58,043 nucleotides of DNA from positions 1 to 58,043 of the forward strand of contig JAMCPG010000044.1 of the NCBI GenBank assembly GCA_023379845.1, given 5' to 3'. The notes beneath the pieces are model-generated. The model was not told the DNA's origin, did no database searches, and saw only the letters and a list, made by a program, of their open reading frames with translations. Of the stretch, positions 27,844-36,431 are shown piece after piece (position 1 is the first letter of the stretch; each line of letters begins with the position of its first letter). The stretch is from Thermoplasmatota archaeon (GTDB lineage: Archaea; Thermoplasmatota; Thermoplasmata; Thermoplasmatales; Thermoplasmataceae). The position numbers were made by a program, and so were the translations under genes.

Positions 27844-28869
27844 ATGAAATCCTACCTATCTCTCAAAGATGAAATAATTGACATTTTGAAACAAGAAGGC
27901 CGGCAGGGATTTCTGCAGGCTGATTTTCATTCCAAAAATGGTTTTTCAAAATCGAGAGTTTCTGAGATTTTAACTGAGATGTCAAGTCTGGGGCAGGTAG
28001 TTGTCAGGAAGGAGGCTGGTAGGAGTAACAGAGTTTGGCTTCCAGAATACTTCCCAGGAAAAGTTTCTGGAACGCTCAGGGTTGGGATGCTACCCTCTGT
28101 TGAATATTTATATCACCTAGCAGCGATAAAGGATTATTGCGACGATAATCGAATAAACTTTTTGCTGAAACTGTACCAGAAATCATCTGATATATTGGAG
28201 AACCTTATCGCAGGGACACTCGATTTAGCATTCTCACCCCTGGTATCCTTCCTTATACATCCAGACAATTCGGAGCTGCGAATTGTTAGTGAGGTTGCGT
28301 CTGGGGGATCATCGATATTCGAAAATCCAATGTGCTCAAACAAGAAAATAATGTCAAGTGAATTTTCTTCTATGGCAATGTTGACGAAATCGTTCCAAAG
28401 AATTTCAGGCCAACTTGAGGTTGTTGCCTCTAATTCTCCAGATTCTTCTATATCTTCATTTCTGAGCGGCAATACCAGATACATAGCAATATGGGAACCT
28501 TTTGCCATGCTGTTGAGGAAGAGTTCAACCGCAAATGAGGTGTTCAAATTCTCGGATGCAATGGACGGCTTGCCATGCTGCTGTCTCGGAACTACATCAG
28601 GAAGGCTTAAAGAAAGCTCCTCGCAGATCCAGCAGATACTGAACATGATAAAGAAATACCTTCAAAGGAGCAAAGAGGAAGCGTTTGTTCATGAATATGT
28701 AAAATATTTTTCATCTCTTTTAGGGGTCGAAGAAAGTATAGTGGCCAAGTCTCTCTCAGAATACGCCTTCCTTTCCGGTGTCAATGAAAGTGTAATTCAC
28801 AACTTTCTGGAAAAGCTTGGTATATCTATCTCCGGTGTGACTATAAAAAAGATGATATCATTCCAGTGA
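27844..28869 (+). CDS. wHTH regulator fused to a periplasmic-binding-protein-like domain
   Basis: The 341-residue protein has an N-terminal winged helix (about 1-70) with KNGFSKSRVSEILTEM as recognition region and a wing GRSNRVWL. From about 78 it continues as a type-2 solute-binding fold of the NMT1/SsuA kind: GTLRVGMLPSVEYLYH, LIAGTLDLAFSPL, YIAIWEPF and a cysteine triplet GLPCCCLGTT where relatives often have HPCC. It has no signal peptide, so the binding domain works inside the cell, probably as the ligand sensor of a DNA-binding regulator. The ligand is unknown. Its 3' end overlaps the convergent small wHTH gene by 12 bp. Confidence 0.65.
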   Translation: MKSYLSLKDEIIDILKQEGRQGFLQADFHSKNGFSKSRVSEILTEMSSLGQVVVRKEAGRSNRVWLPEYFPGKVSGTLRVGMLPSVEYLYHLAAIKDYCDDNRINFLLKLYQKSSDILENLIAGTLDLAFSPLVSFLIHPDNSELRIVSEVASGGSSIFENPMCSNKKIMSSEFSSMAMLTKSFQRISGQLEVVASNSPDSSISSFLSGNTRYIAIWEPFAMLLRKSSTANEVFKFSDAMDGLPCCCLGTTSGRLKESSSQIQQILNMIKKYLQRSKEEAFVHEYVKYFSSLLGVEESIVAKSLSEYAFLSGVNESVIHNFLEKLGISISGVTIKKMISFQ

Positions 28870-29088
28870 TTTTGAATAACAGTAGAATTTTCGTCTGGCA
28901 TCGTTCAAGCAGATACGGACATTGACGAGTTTAAGTTCAATTAGCGTCTTGAGTGCAAGTTGAACTGTTCTGGTAGGTAACCCTGTGTCCTGCGTCAATG
29001 CATTAAGGGTACAAATCTTGCTTCTTGATATTAAATCAAACACTTTTCTTGAAGAAGCTGTCATCTTTGGCAGATTTGTCTGTTCCAC
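28858..29088 (-). CDS. Small winged-helix transcriptional regulator
   Basis: A single 76-residue winged helix: SSRKVFDLISRSKICTLNAL, a second helix-turn-helix segment TGLPTRTVQLALKTLIELKLV, and a wing with NDARRKFYCYS. The layout is MarR/ArsR-like. The GTG start lies about 27 nt after a TATA box; an alternative ATG at 29064 would give 68 residues. It is divergent from the CBS-domain gene across 99 bp and may regulate that promoter, but no operator was recognised. Confidence 0.75.
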   Translation of the reverse strand: MEQTNLPKMTASSRKVFDLISRSKICTLNALTQDTGLPTRTVQLALKTLIELKLVNVRICLNDARRKFYCYSKSLE

Positions 29089-29109
29089 TTAAGCTAAATA
29101 ATCGTTGCA

Positions 29110-29119
29110 TACATATACT
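29110..29119 (-). promoter_or_regulatory. TATA box of the small wHTH gene
   Basis: AGTATATGTA on the minus strand is centred 27 nt before the GTG at 29088, supporting the GTG as a leaderless start. Confidence 0.5.
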
Positions 29120-29159
29120 AGATGTTACCATAGTGACTACATAAGCGCACCACTAATGC

Positions 29160-29167
29160 TTTAATAT
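29160..29167 (+). promoter_or_regulatory. TATA box of the CBS-domain gene
   Basis: TTTAATAT is centred about 24 nt before ATG 29188. The spacing favours the ATG over the GTG six bases earlier. Confidence 0.5.
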
Positions 29168-29187
29168 CTGTAAATTATGGAGTGCGG

Positions 29188-30027
29188 ATGCCAACTGTAT
29201 CTAGCGTAATGACTAAAAACCCTGTTGTTTGCGTTGTTCCAGGCAATGTGGAATCTGTTGTTAAGACACTTACAAAGAAGGGCTTGACAGGAATGCCGGT
29301 AGTGAATGCCGATGGAAAATACGCCGGTGTCATAAGCAGGAGGGATATTTTCAGTAATCATGAGGAAGCCCAGACCGCAATGGTAATGAGGTCACCTGTG
29401 CCTGTAAGAGAAGATGAGGATGTCTCGCTCGCTGCGAAGCAGATGGTTGATCAGGGAAAGAGACATATAGCAATCGTGGACGCCAATAACAAGGTAGTTG
29501 GTATCGTTACTCCACAGAATCTTCTCAAGATCGCCCAGGAAAAGTACGGTGAAAAAAAGATATCAGAGGTTCAATATTCAAGGGTGATCCCGATTTGGGA
29601 GAAAACCCCTCTGAAGGTAATGTTCAATGTCATGAATATTTCCTCAATTTTCGTATATGTTGTTATTGATGATAATGGAAAAATGATAGGCCTCATCACG
29701 GATCGAGATATTTTCGATAAGATAAATGTGAGAAGGGATGTTGTATCTTCGGAGCGCGGTATGGATGAGGATGAAGATCCATGGAGCTGGACTGGAATGC
29801 GTAACTTTGTCCAATACGCGGTCCAGAAAAACATGGTAGAGATTCCTTCGACGCCTCTATCTGAAGTTATGGTCAGAGAACCAAAGGTAACTTACAGGAC
29901 ATCCAAGCTAAAGGATGCAATACAGGTATTGCTGGATGGAAATTTCAACCAGATACCGGTTTTAAGTGCAAACGGAAAACCCAGCGGAATGCTGTATGAT
30001 CTCGATATAATGAGATTGTTTGTCTGA
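29188..30027 (+). CDS. Four-CBS-domain protein
   Basis: About 279 residues made of two Bateman modules: CBS1 (VSSVMTKNPV...GVISRRDIF), CBS2 (MRSPVPVREDEDV...VVGIVTPQNLL), CBS3 (ISEVQYSRVIPI...MIGLITDRDIF) and CBS4 (LSEVMVREPKV...MLYDLDIMRLF). An acidic linker (about 190-215) with DEDEDPWSWTG joins CBS3 and CBS4. CBS pairs bind adenine nucleotides or S-adenosylmethionine; without an effector domain it probably acts as a stand-alone sensor or adaptor. It converges with the suf operon, 16 bp between stops. Confidence 0.85.
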   Translation: MPTVSSVMTKNPVVCVVPGNVESVVKTLTKKGLTGMPVVNADGKYAGVISRRDIFSNHEEAQTAMVMRSPVPVREDEDVSLAAKQMVDQGKRHIAIVDANNKVVGIVTPQNLLKIAQEKYGEKKISEVQYSRVIPIWEKTPLKVMFNVMNISSIFVYVVIDDNGKMIGLITDRDIFDKINVRRDVVSSERGMDEDEDPWSWTGMRNFVQYAVQKNMVEIPSTPLSEVMVREPKVTYRTSKLKDAIQVLLDGNFNQIPVLSANGKPSGMLYDLDIMRLFV

Positions 30028-30043
30028 TTCTTGAATAAAATTA

Positions 30044-30418
30044 TCATACATTTTTAGTCGAAATGGCTTTCTTTAAGGCGTTTAAAGAGAGCAGAGCACA
30101 CTTCTCCCTGTTTGGACCCAGACGTATGCCCAGTATCTTCAGAAAATCGGCATCAGTTATTGCCTGAACTTCTGCTACGCTTTTGCCCTTCACGAGTTCA
30201 GTGAGTATTGAAGCTGCACCCTGGCTTATTGAGCAGCCTTGACCGACAAATTTTATGTCCACTATCTTGCCACCTTCAACTTTAAGCGAAAAATGTACAG
30301 TGTCTCCGCACAAGGGGTTGTGCTCTGTAATCTGTGCAGATGGATTCTCAACACTTCCGTAGTTTCTTGGCGATCTGTAGTGATCCAGGAGTATTTCTGT
30401 ATAGACTTCATCGTTCAT
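30044..30418 (-). CDS. sufU: Fe-S scaffold/transfer protein SufU (IscU-like)
   Basis: A 124-residue protein starting MNDEVYTEILLDHYRSPRNYG. The cysteine ligands and Asp lie in NPLCGD (C37, D39), GQGCSIS (C62) and EKCALL (C107). The longer spacing between the second and third cysteines is typical of SufU rather than IscU. SufU accepts sulfur from SufS, or acts as scaffold. The ATG overlaps the sufS stop (ATGA) with GGAG upstream, so the longer open frame to 30439 is not used. It is the last gene of sufCBDSU. Confidence 0.9.
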   Translation of the reverse strand: MNDEVYTEILLDHYRSPRNYGSVENPSAQITEHNPLCGDTVHFSLKVEGGKIVDIKFVGQGCSISQGAASILTELVKGKSVAEVQAITDADFLKILGIRLGPNREKCALLSLNALKKAISTKNV

Positions 30419-31686
30419 CTTGCCATCTCCTTCCTGCAATTTGAAAGCGCATCAAAGAATAAATCAAGTTCTCTTTCGTCATTATATATGTATGGCGAGA
30501 CTCTTGCTGTTGATGAAACACCCATTCTTCCCATAAGAGGCATTGCGCAGTGATGCCCGGATCGCACGGCGATGTTATTTCTATCAAGAAAGGCAGCGAG
30601 ATCATGCGGATGTATAGAATGAGATATCGCAAATTTCGTGTTTGACTGGTTAAGAAGGTCGAACGGCTTGACGTCACCTATGTTAAAACTGAACACGCCG
30701 CCTCGCTTCCCAGAATCCATCGGGCCAAACTGCCTCAAGTCACCGATAGTATCCATTATCTTGAAAATGTGATCTATCATGGATCGCTCATGTTCGCGAA
30801 CAGAATCCATTCCGATTGATTTCAGGTAATCTATAGCTGCAGAAAGTCCTACAGCTCCTTCAACGTTCTGAGTCCCTGCCTCAAACTTCCAGGGGACGTC
30901 TGCGTAGGTTGCGCCGTTATAGTCTACTTCGCCAATCATTTCTCCGCCTCCAAGGAATGGATGCATTCTGTCCAGCAGATCCTTGCGACCATAAAGGACG
31001 CCTATTCCTGCTGGGGCAAGCATCTTGTGACCCGAAAAAGCCAGGAAGTCGCATCCTATCGCTCTTACGTCAACCGACATATGTGGAACGGATTGTGCAG
31101 CATCCACTATGGATATTGTGCTATTTTCCCTGCACATGTTGCTAAGTTCCCTCACATCATTTATTGTACCCAGGACATTAGAAACCTCCGTGAAAGACGC
31201 AATCACCGTTCTTGTGTTTAGCTTATCCTGGAAATCTTCGTAATCTAGCGTGAAATCAGCTTTCATCTTAGCAAATTTTATCACGATTCCGGCTTCCCGC
31301 AGAAAATACCATGGTACCAGATTGGAATGATGTTCCATCTCTGTCAGCAGTACCTCGTCGCCCTTCTTGAGTTTCCTGCCCAGCGTGTATGAGAGAAGAT
31401 TGATTGCCTCTGTTGTATTCCGCAAGAATACAATTTCCGCAGGTTCCCTGGCACCTATGAATTCAGATACCTTCTTCCTTGAACCCTCGTACATCTCTGT
31501 CGCCTCTTCAGATATCTTGTAGACGCCTCTATGCACGTTGCTGTTTATGGTGGCGTAATAATCAGAAACCGCCCTTATTACCGATGATGGTTTCTGTGTT
31601 GTGGCAGCATTATCCAGGTAGATGAGATCTGGATTGTTGGAAAAAATGGGAAAGTCCTTCTTTAACCGCTCAGGGTTGACGCTCAC
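30415..31686 (-). CDS. sufS: Cysteine desulfurase SufS
   Basis: This PLP enzyme releases sulfur from cysteine for Fe-S cluster assembly. The 423-residue class II desulfurase shows LDNAATTQKP, TEMEHHSN, VDAAQSVPH, the PLP lysine in FSGHK (K221), and the active-site cysteine in VRSGHHCA (C380). The GTG start lies within the sufD end (17-bp overlap) with GGAG about eight bases upstream. Coupling to sufD and sufU by overlaps points to one transcript. Confidence 0.94.
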   Translation of the reverse strand: MSVNPERLKKDFPIFSNNPDLIYLDNAATTQKPSSVIRAVSDYYATINSNVHRGVYKISEEATEMYEGSRKKVSEFIGAREPAEIVFLRNTTEAINLLSYTLGRKLKKGDEVLLTEMEHHSNLVPWYFLREAGIVIKFAKMKADFTLDYEDFQDKLNTRTVIASFTEVSNVLGTINDVRELSNMCRENSTISIVDAAQSVPHMSVDVRAIGCDFLAFSGHKMLAPAGIGVLYGRKDLLDRMHPFLGGGEMIGEVDYNGATYADVPWKFEAGTQNVEGAVGLSAAIDYLKSIGMDSVREHERSMIDHIFKIMDTIGDLRQFGPMDSGKRGGVFSFNIGDVKPFDLLNQSNTKFAISHSIHPHDLAAFLDRNNIAVRSGHHCAMPLMGRMGVSSTARVSPYIYNDERELDLFFDALSNCRKEMAR

Positions 31687-32914
31687 GAGTTATCTCCTCG
31701 GAGTAAGCATGTACTTTGTCTATAAGTATTTCGCTAGATGAGTTCTCAAGATTCGCGAGAAGAAAACCCTCTGTCAGCATGCTGCGAGCAACTGCCTCCG
31801 AAATACCCCTTGATCTGAGGTAAAACACCTGTTCCCGATCGAGGCTGCTGATGGCCGATGCATGCTTTGATTTTGTGTTGTTGTTCCTTATGATCAAACC
31901 CGGCTTGCTGTTGGCATATCCATCCTTGGACAGCAGAAGAATCCTAGAATCGTAAAATCCCGTCGACTTGATGCTCTTTTCCTCAATGTCTATGTTCCCC
32001 CTGTGAATGGTGAGACTCTTCCCCTTGACGACCCCCCTTACCTTTATGTCAGCAGAACTTGCAACTCCAGTCTGAAAACTGCTGTCCCTTATATCGAATT
32101 TCTGGCTGGCGTCGCTGTAACTTACACCGTATGTTTTGAAGTTTGAACCTTCACCTTCCATATAGGATGTGTTGGAAAATAGAACTCTTGAAGCTCCTCT
32201 ATTCACATGGTAGAAGGTAAAGTTTGCGAATTCGGAAAGAAATGACTTCACAAACGCTATGTCGAGGACCTCACTCTCTTTTTCCTGCAGGTAATTATAT
32301 TTTAACGTGGATCGCTTCCCAACATATAGGTAGACAGTTTTTCCATGGGTGCCCTGCCCATTTCCAAAGGATCTGTAAACATCGTTTATTTCTACAGAAG
32401 AATCATCGCCGCAAATTATTACGTTCTTCGAACCAATAGATTGAGAGGCATCTGAGAATGATTCGATGTTTATAGTCAGGCCCCTAATCCCTTCGGGAAC
32501 ATAGATGACGAAACCGTTCTTCCAGGCAGCATTTATGATATATTCTTCTTTTTCTGATCCGAAATAAGAATTCAGGAAAGGCTCAATCTCCTTATTATCG
32601 GCAGATACGGCTGAAAGATAGTCAAGAATGAGCACACCTTTCTTTTTAGCGTCGTCTGAGACTGAAACAATCCTGTCATCAAGGATACGAACCTGGGAAT
32701 CAGGAGAAAACTGTGGATCTTCTTTTTCACTGATGTCTGATTCGATGAGCATGCTCTCGAGTTCTTCGCTGCTTATCTCAACATAGTCCTTGACGGTGGG
32801 GCTTTCCTTGAAGGTTCGTAAGGGACTTTTCAGGTATTCCCTGAAAGCCTTGGCCCTGTAGTCGAACGAACTGTCGTTGAACCTCTTTTTTATTACGTCC
32901 TCGTACTCTTCCAT
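31670..32914 (-). CDS. sufD: SufD-like subunit of the SUF scaffold
   Basis: The 414-residue SufB/D-family protein has the C-terminal parallel beta-helix (FKTYGVSYSDASQKFDIRDSS, VRGVVKGKSLTIHRGNI) and the family end SSLDREQVFYLRSRGIS. It is shorter than SufB, lacks its N-terminal cysteine-rich part, and follows SufB, so it is called SufD. It should form the SufBC2D complex on which clusters are built. The ATG is four bases after the sufB stop. Confidence 0.88.
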   Translation of the reverse strand: MEEYEDVIKKRFNDSSFDYRAKAFREYLKSPLRTFKESPTVKDYVEISSEELESMLIESDISEKEDPQFSPDSQVRILDDRIVSVSDDAKKKGVLILDYLSAVSADNKEIEPFLNSYFGSEKEEYIINAAWKNGFVIYVPEGIRGLTINIESFSDASQSIGSKNVIICGDDSSVEINDVYRSFGNGQGTHGKTVYLYVGKRSTLKYNYLQEKESEVLDIAFVKSFLSEFANFTFYHVNRGASRVLFSNTSYMEGEGSNFKTYGVSYSDASQKFDIRDSSFQTGVASSADIKVRGVVKGKSLTIHRGNIDIEEKSIKSTGFYDSRILLLSKDGYANSKPGLIIRNNNTKSKHASAISSLDREQVFYLRSRGISEAVARSMLTEGFLLANLENSSSEILIDKVHAYSEEITRERQP

Positions 32915-32918
32915 TGGA

Positions 32919-34361
32919 TCATCCTACGGCGCCGAGCTTGTTCATTTCCAGCTTGATGAGCCTGTTCATCTCTACAGCGAATTCCATAGGAATTTCACGC
33001 ATGACGTCATCCAGGAAGCCAAGTACTATCATCGAAGATGCCTCGTCCTCCGTAAGACCGCGCGATCTCAGATAGGTAAGTTCCTCAGTCCCTATCCTTC
33101 CAACGGATGCTTCATGCGAGAAGGTGGCTGTAGGATCATATATCTCATCATGAGGGAATGTCAGTGATGCTGACTCATCGTTTATGAGGAGAGCGTCGCA
33201 CTGTACCCTGCTCTTTGAGTCTATAGCGCCCTTATTTATTCTCAACAGGCCACGATAGATCGCTTTTCCATCTTCAATACTGATGCTCTTTGCAACGATT
33301 TTTGATTGTGTGTAAGGCGCCAGATGGATTGCCTTAGCACCCGTATCTTTCACTGTGCCAGGTCCCGCAAGCGATATATTGAGATTGGAAGATGTCGCCC
33401 TTGGACCTCTAAGGTATGATGATGGATATAGCATCGTAACTTTTGATCCGAGAGATCCGCCAACCCATTCCATGTTTGCGTTTTCATCAACCCATGATCT
33501 CTTTGTTGGCATGTTATAGACGCTCTTGGACCAGTTCTGGACGCTGGTATACCTCGCCTTTGCATTTTTCTTAACATAAATTTCCACTATCGCACTGTGA
33601 AGCGAGTTCTTCTCGTATCTGGGTGCGGTGCAGCCTTCAATATAGTGAACCTTGGATCCCTCGTCTGCCACAACGATAGTGTGCTCGAACTGCCCCGTGG
33701 ATTCACCATTCATCCTGAAGTATGTCTGTAGGGGCATGTCAATCTGTACGCCCTTTGGCACATAGAGGAAGGAACCTCCACTCCATACGGCTCCGTTGAG
33801 GGCCGCAAACTTGTTGTCGCTGGCTGGAACTGCCCTGCAGTAATAATCCTTCACAAGATCTGGATATTTTTGCACTGCTGAGTCCAGATCCATGAATACT
33901 ACACCCTTATCTTCCCACACCTTCTTGAGGTTGTGATAGACGCCTTCGCTGTCGTATTGCGCCACCGAACCGGCAAGATACTTCTGCTCCATCTCAGGAA
34001 TCCCGAGCTTTGTAAATGTATCCTTTATCTGGTCGGGAACATCCTCCCAGTTGTTTGTCGTTCGCTCATCTGGCCTGTTGTAATATGAGGTGTTTTCCCA
34101 GTCAATTCCAGAAAGATCCGGTCCCCATGTTGGGACAGGCTTTGACTCGAAGATCTCGAGTGCCTTGAGACGAAGACGCCTCATCCAGTCTGGTTCCTTT
34201 TTTATCTCGGATATCTCCTCAACAACCTTTTTGTTTAGACCCTTTCCTGTTGAGTAGACGGAGTTATCCTTGTCGTGGAATTCCCAGTCTGATGTCTTCA
34301 CAGTCTTCAGTTCATGTACCAAGCGTTCCAGTTCCTCTTCTCTTGAATATTCTACAACCAT
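32919..34361 (-). CDS. sufB: SufB, core of the SUF Fe-S scaffold
   Basis: This 480-residue SufB has KEPDWMRRLRLKALEIF, TWGPDLSGIDW, LNGAVWSGGSFLYVPKGV, VHYIEGCTAPRY, WVDENANMEWVGGSLGSK and the C-terminal GRIGTEELTYLRSRGL. It forms the cluster assembly site with SufC and SufD. The frame opens at a GTG at 34370 overlapping sufC; the ATG at 34361 is one base after the sufC stop, with AGGTG upstream, and is preferred, though either start is possible. Confidence 0.94.
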   Translation of the reverse strand: MVVEYSREEELERLVHELKTVKTSDWEFHDKDNSVYSTGKGLNKKVVEEISEIKKEPDWMRRLRLKALEIFESKPVPTWGPDLSGIDWENTSYYNRPDERTTNNWEDVPDQIKDTFTKLGIPEMEQKYLAGSVAQYDSEGVYHNLKKVWEDKGVVFMDLDSAVQKYPDLVKDYYCRAVPASDNKFAALNGAVWSGGSFLYVPKGVQIDMPLQTYFRMNGESTGQFEHTIVVADEGSKVHYIEGCTAPRYEKNSLHSAIVEIYVKKNAKARYTSVQNWSKSVYNMPTKRSWVDENANMEWVGGSLGSKVTMLYPSSYLRGPRATSSNLNISLAGPGTVKDTGAKAIHLAPYTQSKIVAKSISIEDGKAIYRGLLRINKGAIDSKSRVQCDALLINDESASLTFPHDEIYDPTATFSHEASVGRIGTEELTYLRSRGLTEDEASSMIVLGFLDDVMREIPMEFAVEMNRLIKLEMNKLGAVG

Positions 34362-34362
34362 T

Positions 34363-35103
34363 TCATGCACCTCTTATCCAGTCATATCCATCTTCTTCAA
34401 TTCGTATTGAAATATCATTTCCGCCGTCCATTACCACTTTACCGTCAACCAGGATATGGACAAATCCTGGCTCAATGTTTTTCAATATTCTCTGGTAATG
34501 TGTAATAATAAGGAATCCAACTTCATCGGAAAAGTATTTCTTGATCTCTTCCGCTACCATTTTCAGCGCATCGACATCAAGCCCAGAGTCTATCTCATCC
34601 AGGATCACGAATCTTGGTTTGAGCATCATCATCTGAAGTATCTCGACGCGTTTCCTCTCGCCTCCTGAAAAACCTTCATTAACCGATCTGGACATGAATG
34701 TCTCGTCAAGCCCAACTTTATTGAGGTTCCTCTTTAACTCTTCGTAAAAATCCTGTATCTTCATTTTGGAATCCGGGTGCAGCTGATTATATGCCATTCT
34801 GAGGAAGGTAGAAAGTTTTACTCCCTGGACAGCCACCGGCGTTTGATATGCGAGGAAAAGTCCTGCCTTTGCCCTCTCTTCCGGAAGCTTATTGATCAAT
34901 TCTACACCATCCAGCTTTATGGATCCATTAGTAACGACGTAATCTGGATGCCCGATCATAACATATCCAAGTGTGCTCTTGCCTGCCCCGTTAGGGCCCA
35001 TAAGAGCGTGTATTTCCCCACCATGCATGGTGAAAGAAACGTCCTTCAAGATCTGCTTCCCGTTTATTGAAGCCGCAAGGTTCTTTACTTCAAGTGTTGT
35101 CAT
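34363..35103 (-). CDS. sufC: SufC ATPase
   Basis: SufC is the ABC-type ATPase that drives SufBC2D. The 246-residue protein has Walker A GPNGAGKST (36-44), the SufC-type signature FSGGERKRVEILQM, Walker B FVILDEIDSGLD and H-loop FLIITHYQR. It is the first gene of the operon sufC-B-D-S-U; its ATG lies 28 nt after a TATA box and faces the SufR-like regulator gene. Confidence 0.95.
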   Translation of the reverse strand: MTTLEVKNLAASINGKQILKDVSFTMHGGEIHALMGPNGAGKSTLGYVMIGHPDYVVTNGSIKLDGVELINKLPEERAKAGLFLAYQTPVAVQGVKLSTFLRMAYNQLHPDSKMKIQDFYEELKRNLNKVGLDETFMSRSVNEGFSGGERKRVEILQMMMLKPRFVILDEIDSGLDVDALKMVAEEIKKYFSDEVGFLIITHYQRILKNIEPGFVHILVDGKVVMDGGNDISIRIEEDGYDWIRGA

Positions 35104-35126
35104 ATACCATCAGTGATGCTACATTC

Positions 35127-35136
35127 GTATTTAAAC
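35127..35136 (-). promoter_or_regulatory. TATA box of the suf operon
   Basis: GTTTAAATAC on the minus strand is centred about 28 nt before the sufC ATG, consistent with a leaderless operon mRNA. The 82-bp region also holds the divergent sufR promoter. Confidence 0.6.
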
Positions 35137-35160
35137 ACTTTTTAATGTTTTAAGTGACTA

Positions 35161-35171
35161 AATTATAAATA
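35161..35171 (+). promoter_or_regulatory. TATA box of the SufR-like regulator
   Basis: AATTATAAATA is centred about 20 nt before ATG 35186 and 35 nt before ATG 35201, so either could be the true start. Two nearby TTTTTAA / TTTTAAG half-sites between the two promoters might be operator material, but no clear palindrome was found. Confidence 0.5.
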
Positions 35172-35185
35172 CTATCCAGTACTCT

Positions 35186-35875
35186 ATGCTTGTAGGGAAG
35201 ATGTTGGAAGAATATTCTGTTGATAAATCCCTGACTGAGCTATTTGGTCCAGTTAGAGGAAGGGTACTGCAGGAGCTGAGTTACAGTTCCAAATCGATGG
35301 ATGATCTTTCAGAGTTACTGGGCATAAATAAGAATGCAGTAAAGGAACACATGGATTCACTTATTGCCAAGGGGTATGTCAAATACGACTTCAGGCATGC
35401 ACAGGCAGGGAGACCGAAGAAGGTCTTTGATCTCACTGAGAAGGGAATGGATCTCTTCCCCAAAAGATATGCTGCGCTTGCTTCGCTCCTGATGAATGAA
35501 ATCAGGGGTGAGATGGGGGACGAAACACTTAACCGTCTTCTTGCAGGAGTTGCAGATAAGCTTGTCAAGAGCTATGCTGTTAGCGATTTGAAACTGAATG
35601 ATGGGACAAGCGAAGAAAAGAGGCTGGACAAACTTCGTATATTCGTCGAATCCCTCAATAAGATGGGTTATTCGGCACGGCTTGTCGTCGAAGATGGTTC
35701 TGTCAAGATAGTGAGGTACAATTGTATATTCTATGATCTAGCCAAGGAGAATGCCGGAGCAATCTGCGGTTCCCTAGGAATGAATATTGTAAAGGGAGCC
35801 CTGGGTGAAAGCTTCAGCATTAAGGAAAAGTTTTCGACCGGGGACAGAAAGTGTGTAGTGGAGCTTAAGCTCTGA
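35186..35875 (+). CDS. SufR-like Fe-S-sensing transcriptional regulator
   Basis: The 229-residue protein has an N-terminal winged helix (20-90: GPVRGRVLQEL, LLGINKNAVKEHMDSL, GRPKKVFDLTEKG) and a C-terminal domain with three cysteines, YNCIF (C180), AICGS (C194) and RKCVVE (C223). Spacing and context match the cluster ligands of cyanobacterial SufR, a repressor that senses Fe-S status. The gene is divergent from sufCBDSU across 82 bp, so it probably controls that operon. The start could also be ATG 35201. Confidence 0.82.
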   Translation: MLVGKMLEEYSVDKSLTELFGPVRGRVLQELSYSSKSMDDLSELLGINKNAVKEHMDSLIAKGYVKYDFRHAQAGRPKKVFDLTEKGMDLFPKRYAALASLLMNEIRGEMGDETLNRLLAGVADKLVKSYAVSDLKLNDGTSEEKRLDKLRIFVESLNKMGYSARLVVEDGSVKIVRYNCIFYDLAKENAGAICGSLGMNIVKGALGESFSIKEKFSTGDRKCVVELKL

Positions 35876-36014
35876 AGCTTGAAGGTTATCTAAAAACACA
35901 CTATTAACGATTTAAGAAGGCACCGTAAAGTTAAAAGGTACACATTCTCATGGTTTCATAGTTACATTCAGCTGTCATTTCTTAAAAAGACATTTGGCGT
36001 TCTGATGGGCAAGA

Positions 36015-36024
36015 TTTTTATATA
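36015..36024 (+). promoter_or_regulatory. TATA box of the small-ORF / pterin dehydratase transcript
   Basis: TTTTTATATA is centred about 29 nt before ATG 36049. Transcription would begin at or just before that ATG, not at the dehydratase start 89 nt further on. Confidence 0.6.
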
Positions 36025-36048
36025 CCTCTGTTAATCAAAGTTACGTTT

Positions 36049-36141
36049 ATGACCACTGGTAAAAATTTGTTCATTGATACGAAATATGTTCTGGTGCAAT
36101 ATTTTGAACGACAATTGAACCAGCAGGTGCTCTACTTATGA
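36049..36141 (+). CDS. 30-codon ORF coupled to the pterin dehydratase gene
   Basis: A short frame, MTTGKNLFIDTKYVLVQYFE and ten more residues, ends in a TGA that overlaps the next ATG (ATGA). Its ATG sits at the expected distance from a TATA box for leaderless translation. I recognise no homologue. It may be a real microprotein, or a leader ORF whose translation delivers ribosomes to the downstream start. Confidence 0.4.
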   Translation: MTTGKNLFIDTKYVLVQYFERQLNQQVLYL

Positions 36142-36431
36142 CTCTTTTGGAAGAGGAGGCCATAAAACTAGAATTAGCAAGGCTTAAAGGATGGAAGATC
36201 AGAGAAGGTAAGCTTTACAGGGAAGTGCAGTTTGGAAGTTTCAAGGTGGCACTACGGTTCATGAAAGATATCGAAATTATTGCTGAAAGAATCAATCATC
36301 ATCCAGATATATGCGTCTATTACGACAGGGTTGTAATAGAATCAGTGACGCATGACGAGGGGGGGATTTCTGAAAAGGACTTTGAGATTGCCCATGAGAT
36401 CAATGCCCTGACAGACCGTCTAAAGATATGA
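36138..36431 (+). CDS. 4a-hydroxytetrahydrobiopterin dehydratase (PCD/DCoH family)
   Basis: A 97-residue protein with the family motif INHHPDICVYYDRVVI, preceded by the GWKIREGKLYREVQFGSF strand region. The family dehydrates 4a-hydroxy-tetrahydropterins; in archaea it is thought to serve pterin or molybdopterin-related chemistry. The ATG overlaps the stop of the upstream small ORF. The 3' end overlaps the convergent Lon-like ATPase gene by 12 bp. Confidence 0.85.
   Translation: MTLLEEEAIKLELARLKGWKIREGKLYREVQFGSFKVALRFMKDIEIIAERINHHPDICVYYDRVVIESVTHDEGGISEKDFEIAHEINALTDRLKI

Noticed and set aside
28134-28646. 170-codon minus-strand ORF inside the wHTH-binding-protein gene
   Set aside because: It is antisense to a continuous two-domain protein and has no homology I recognise.
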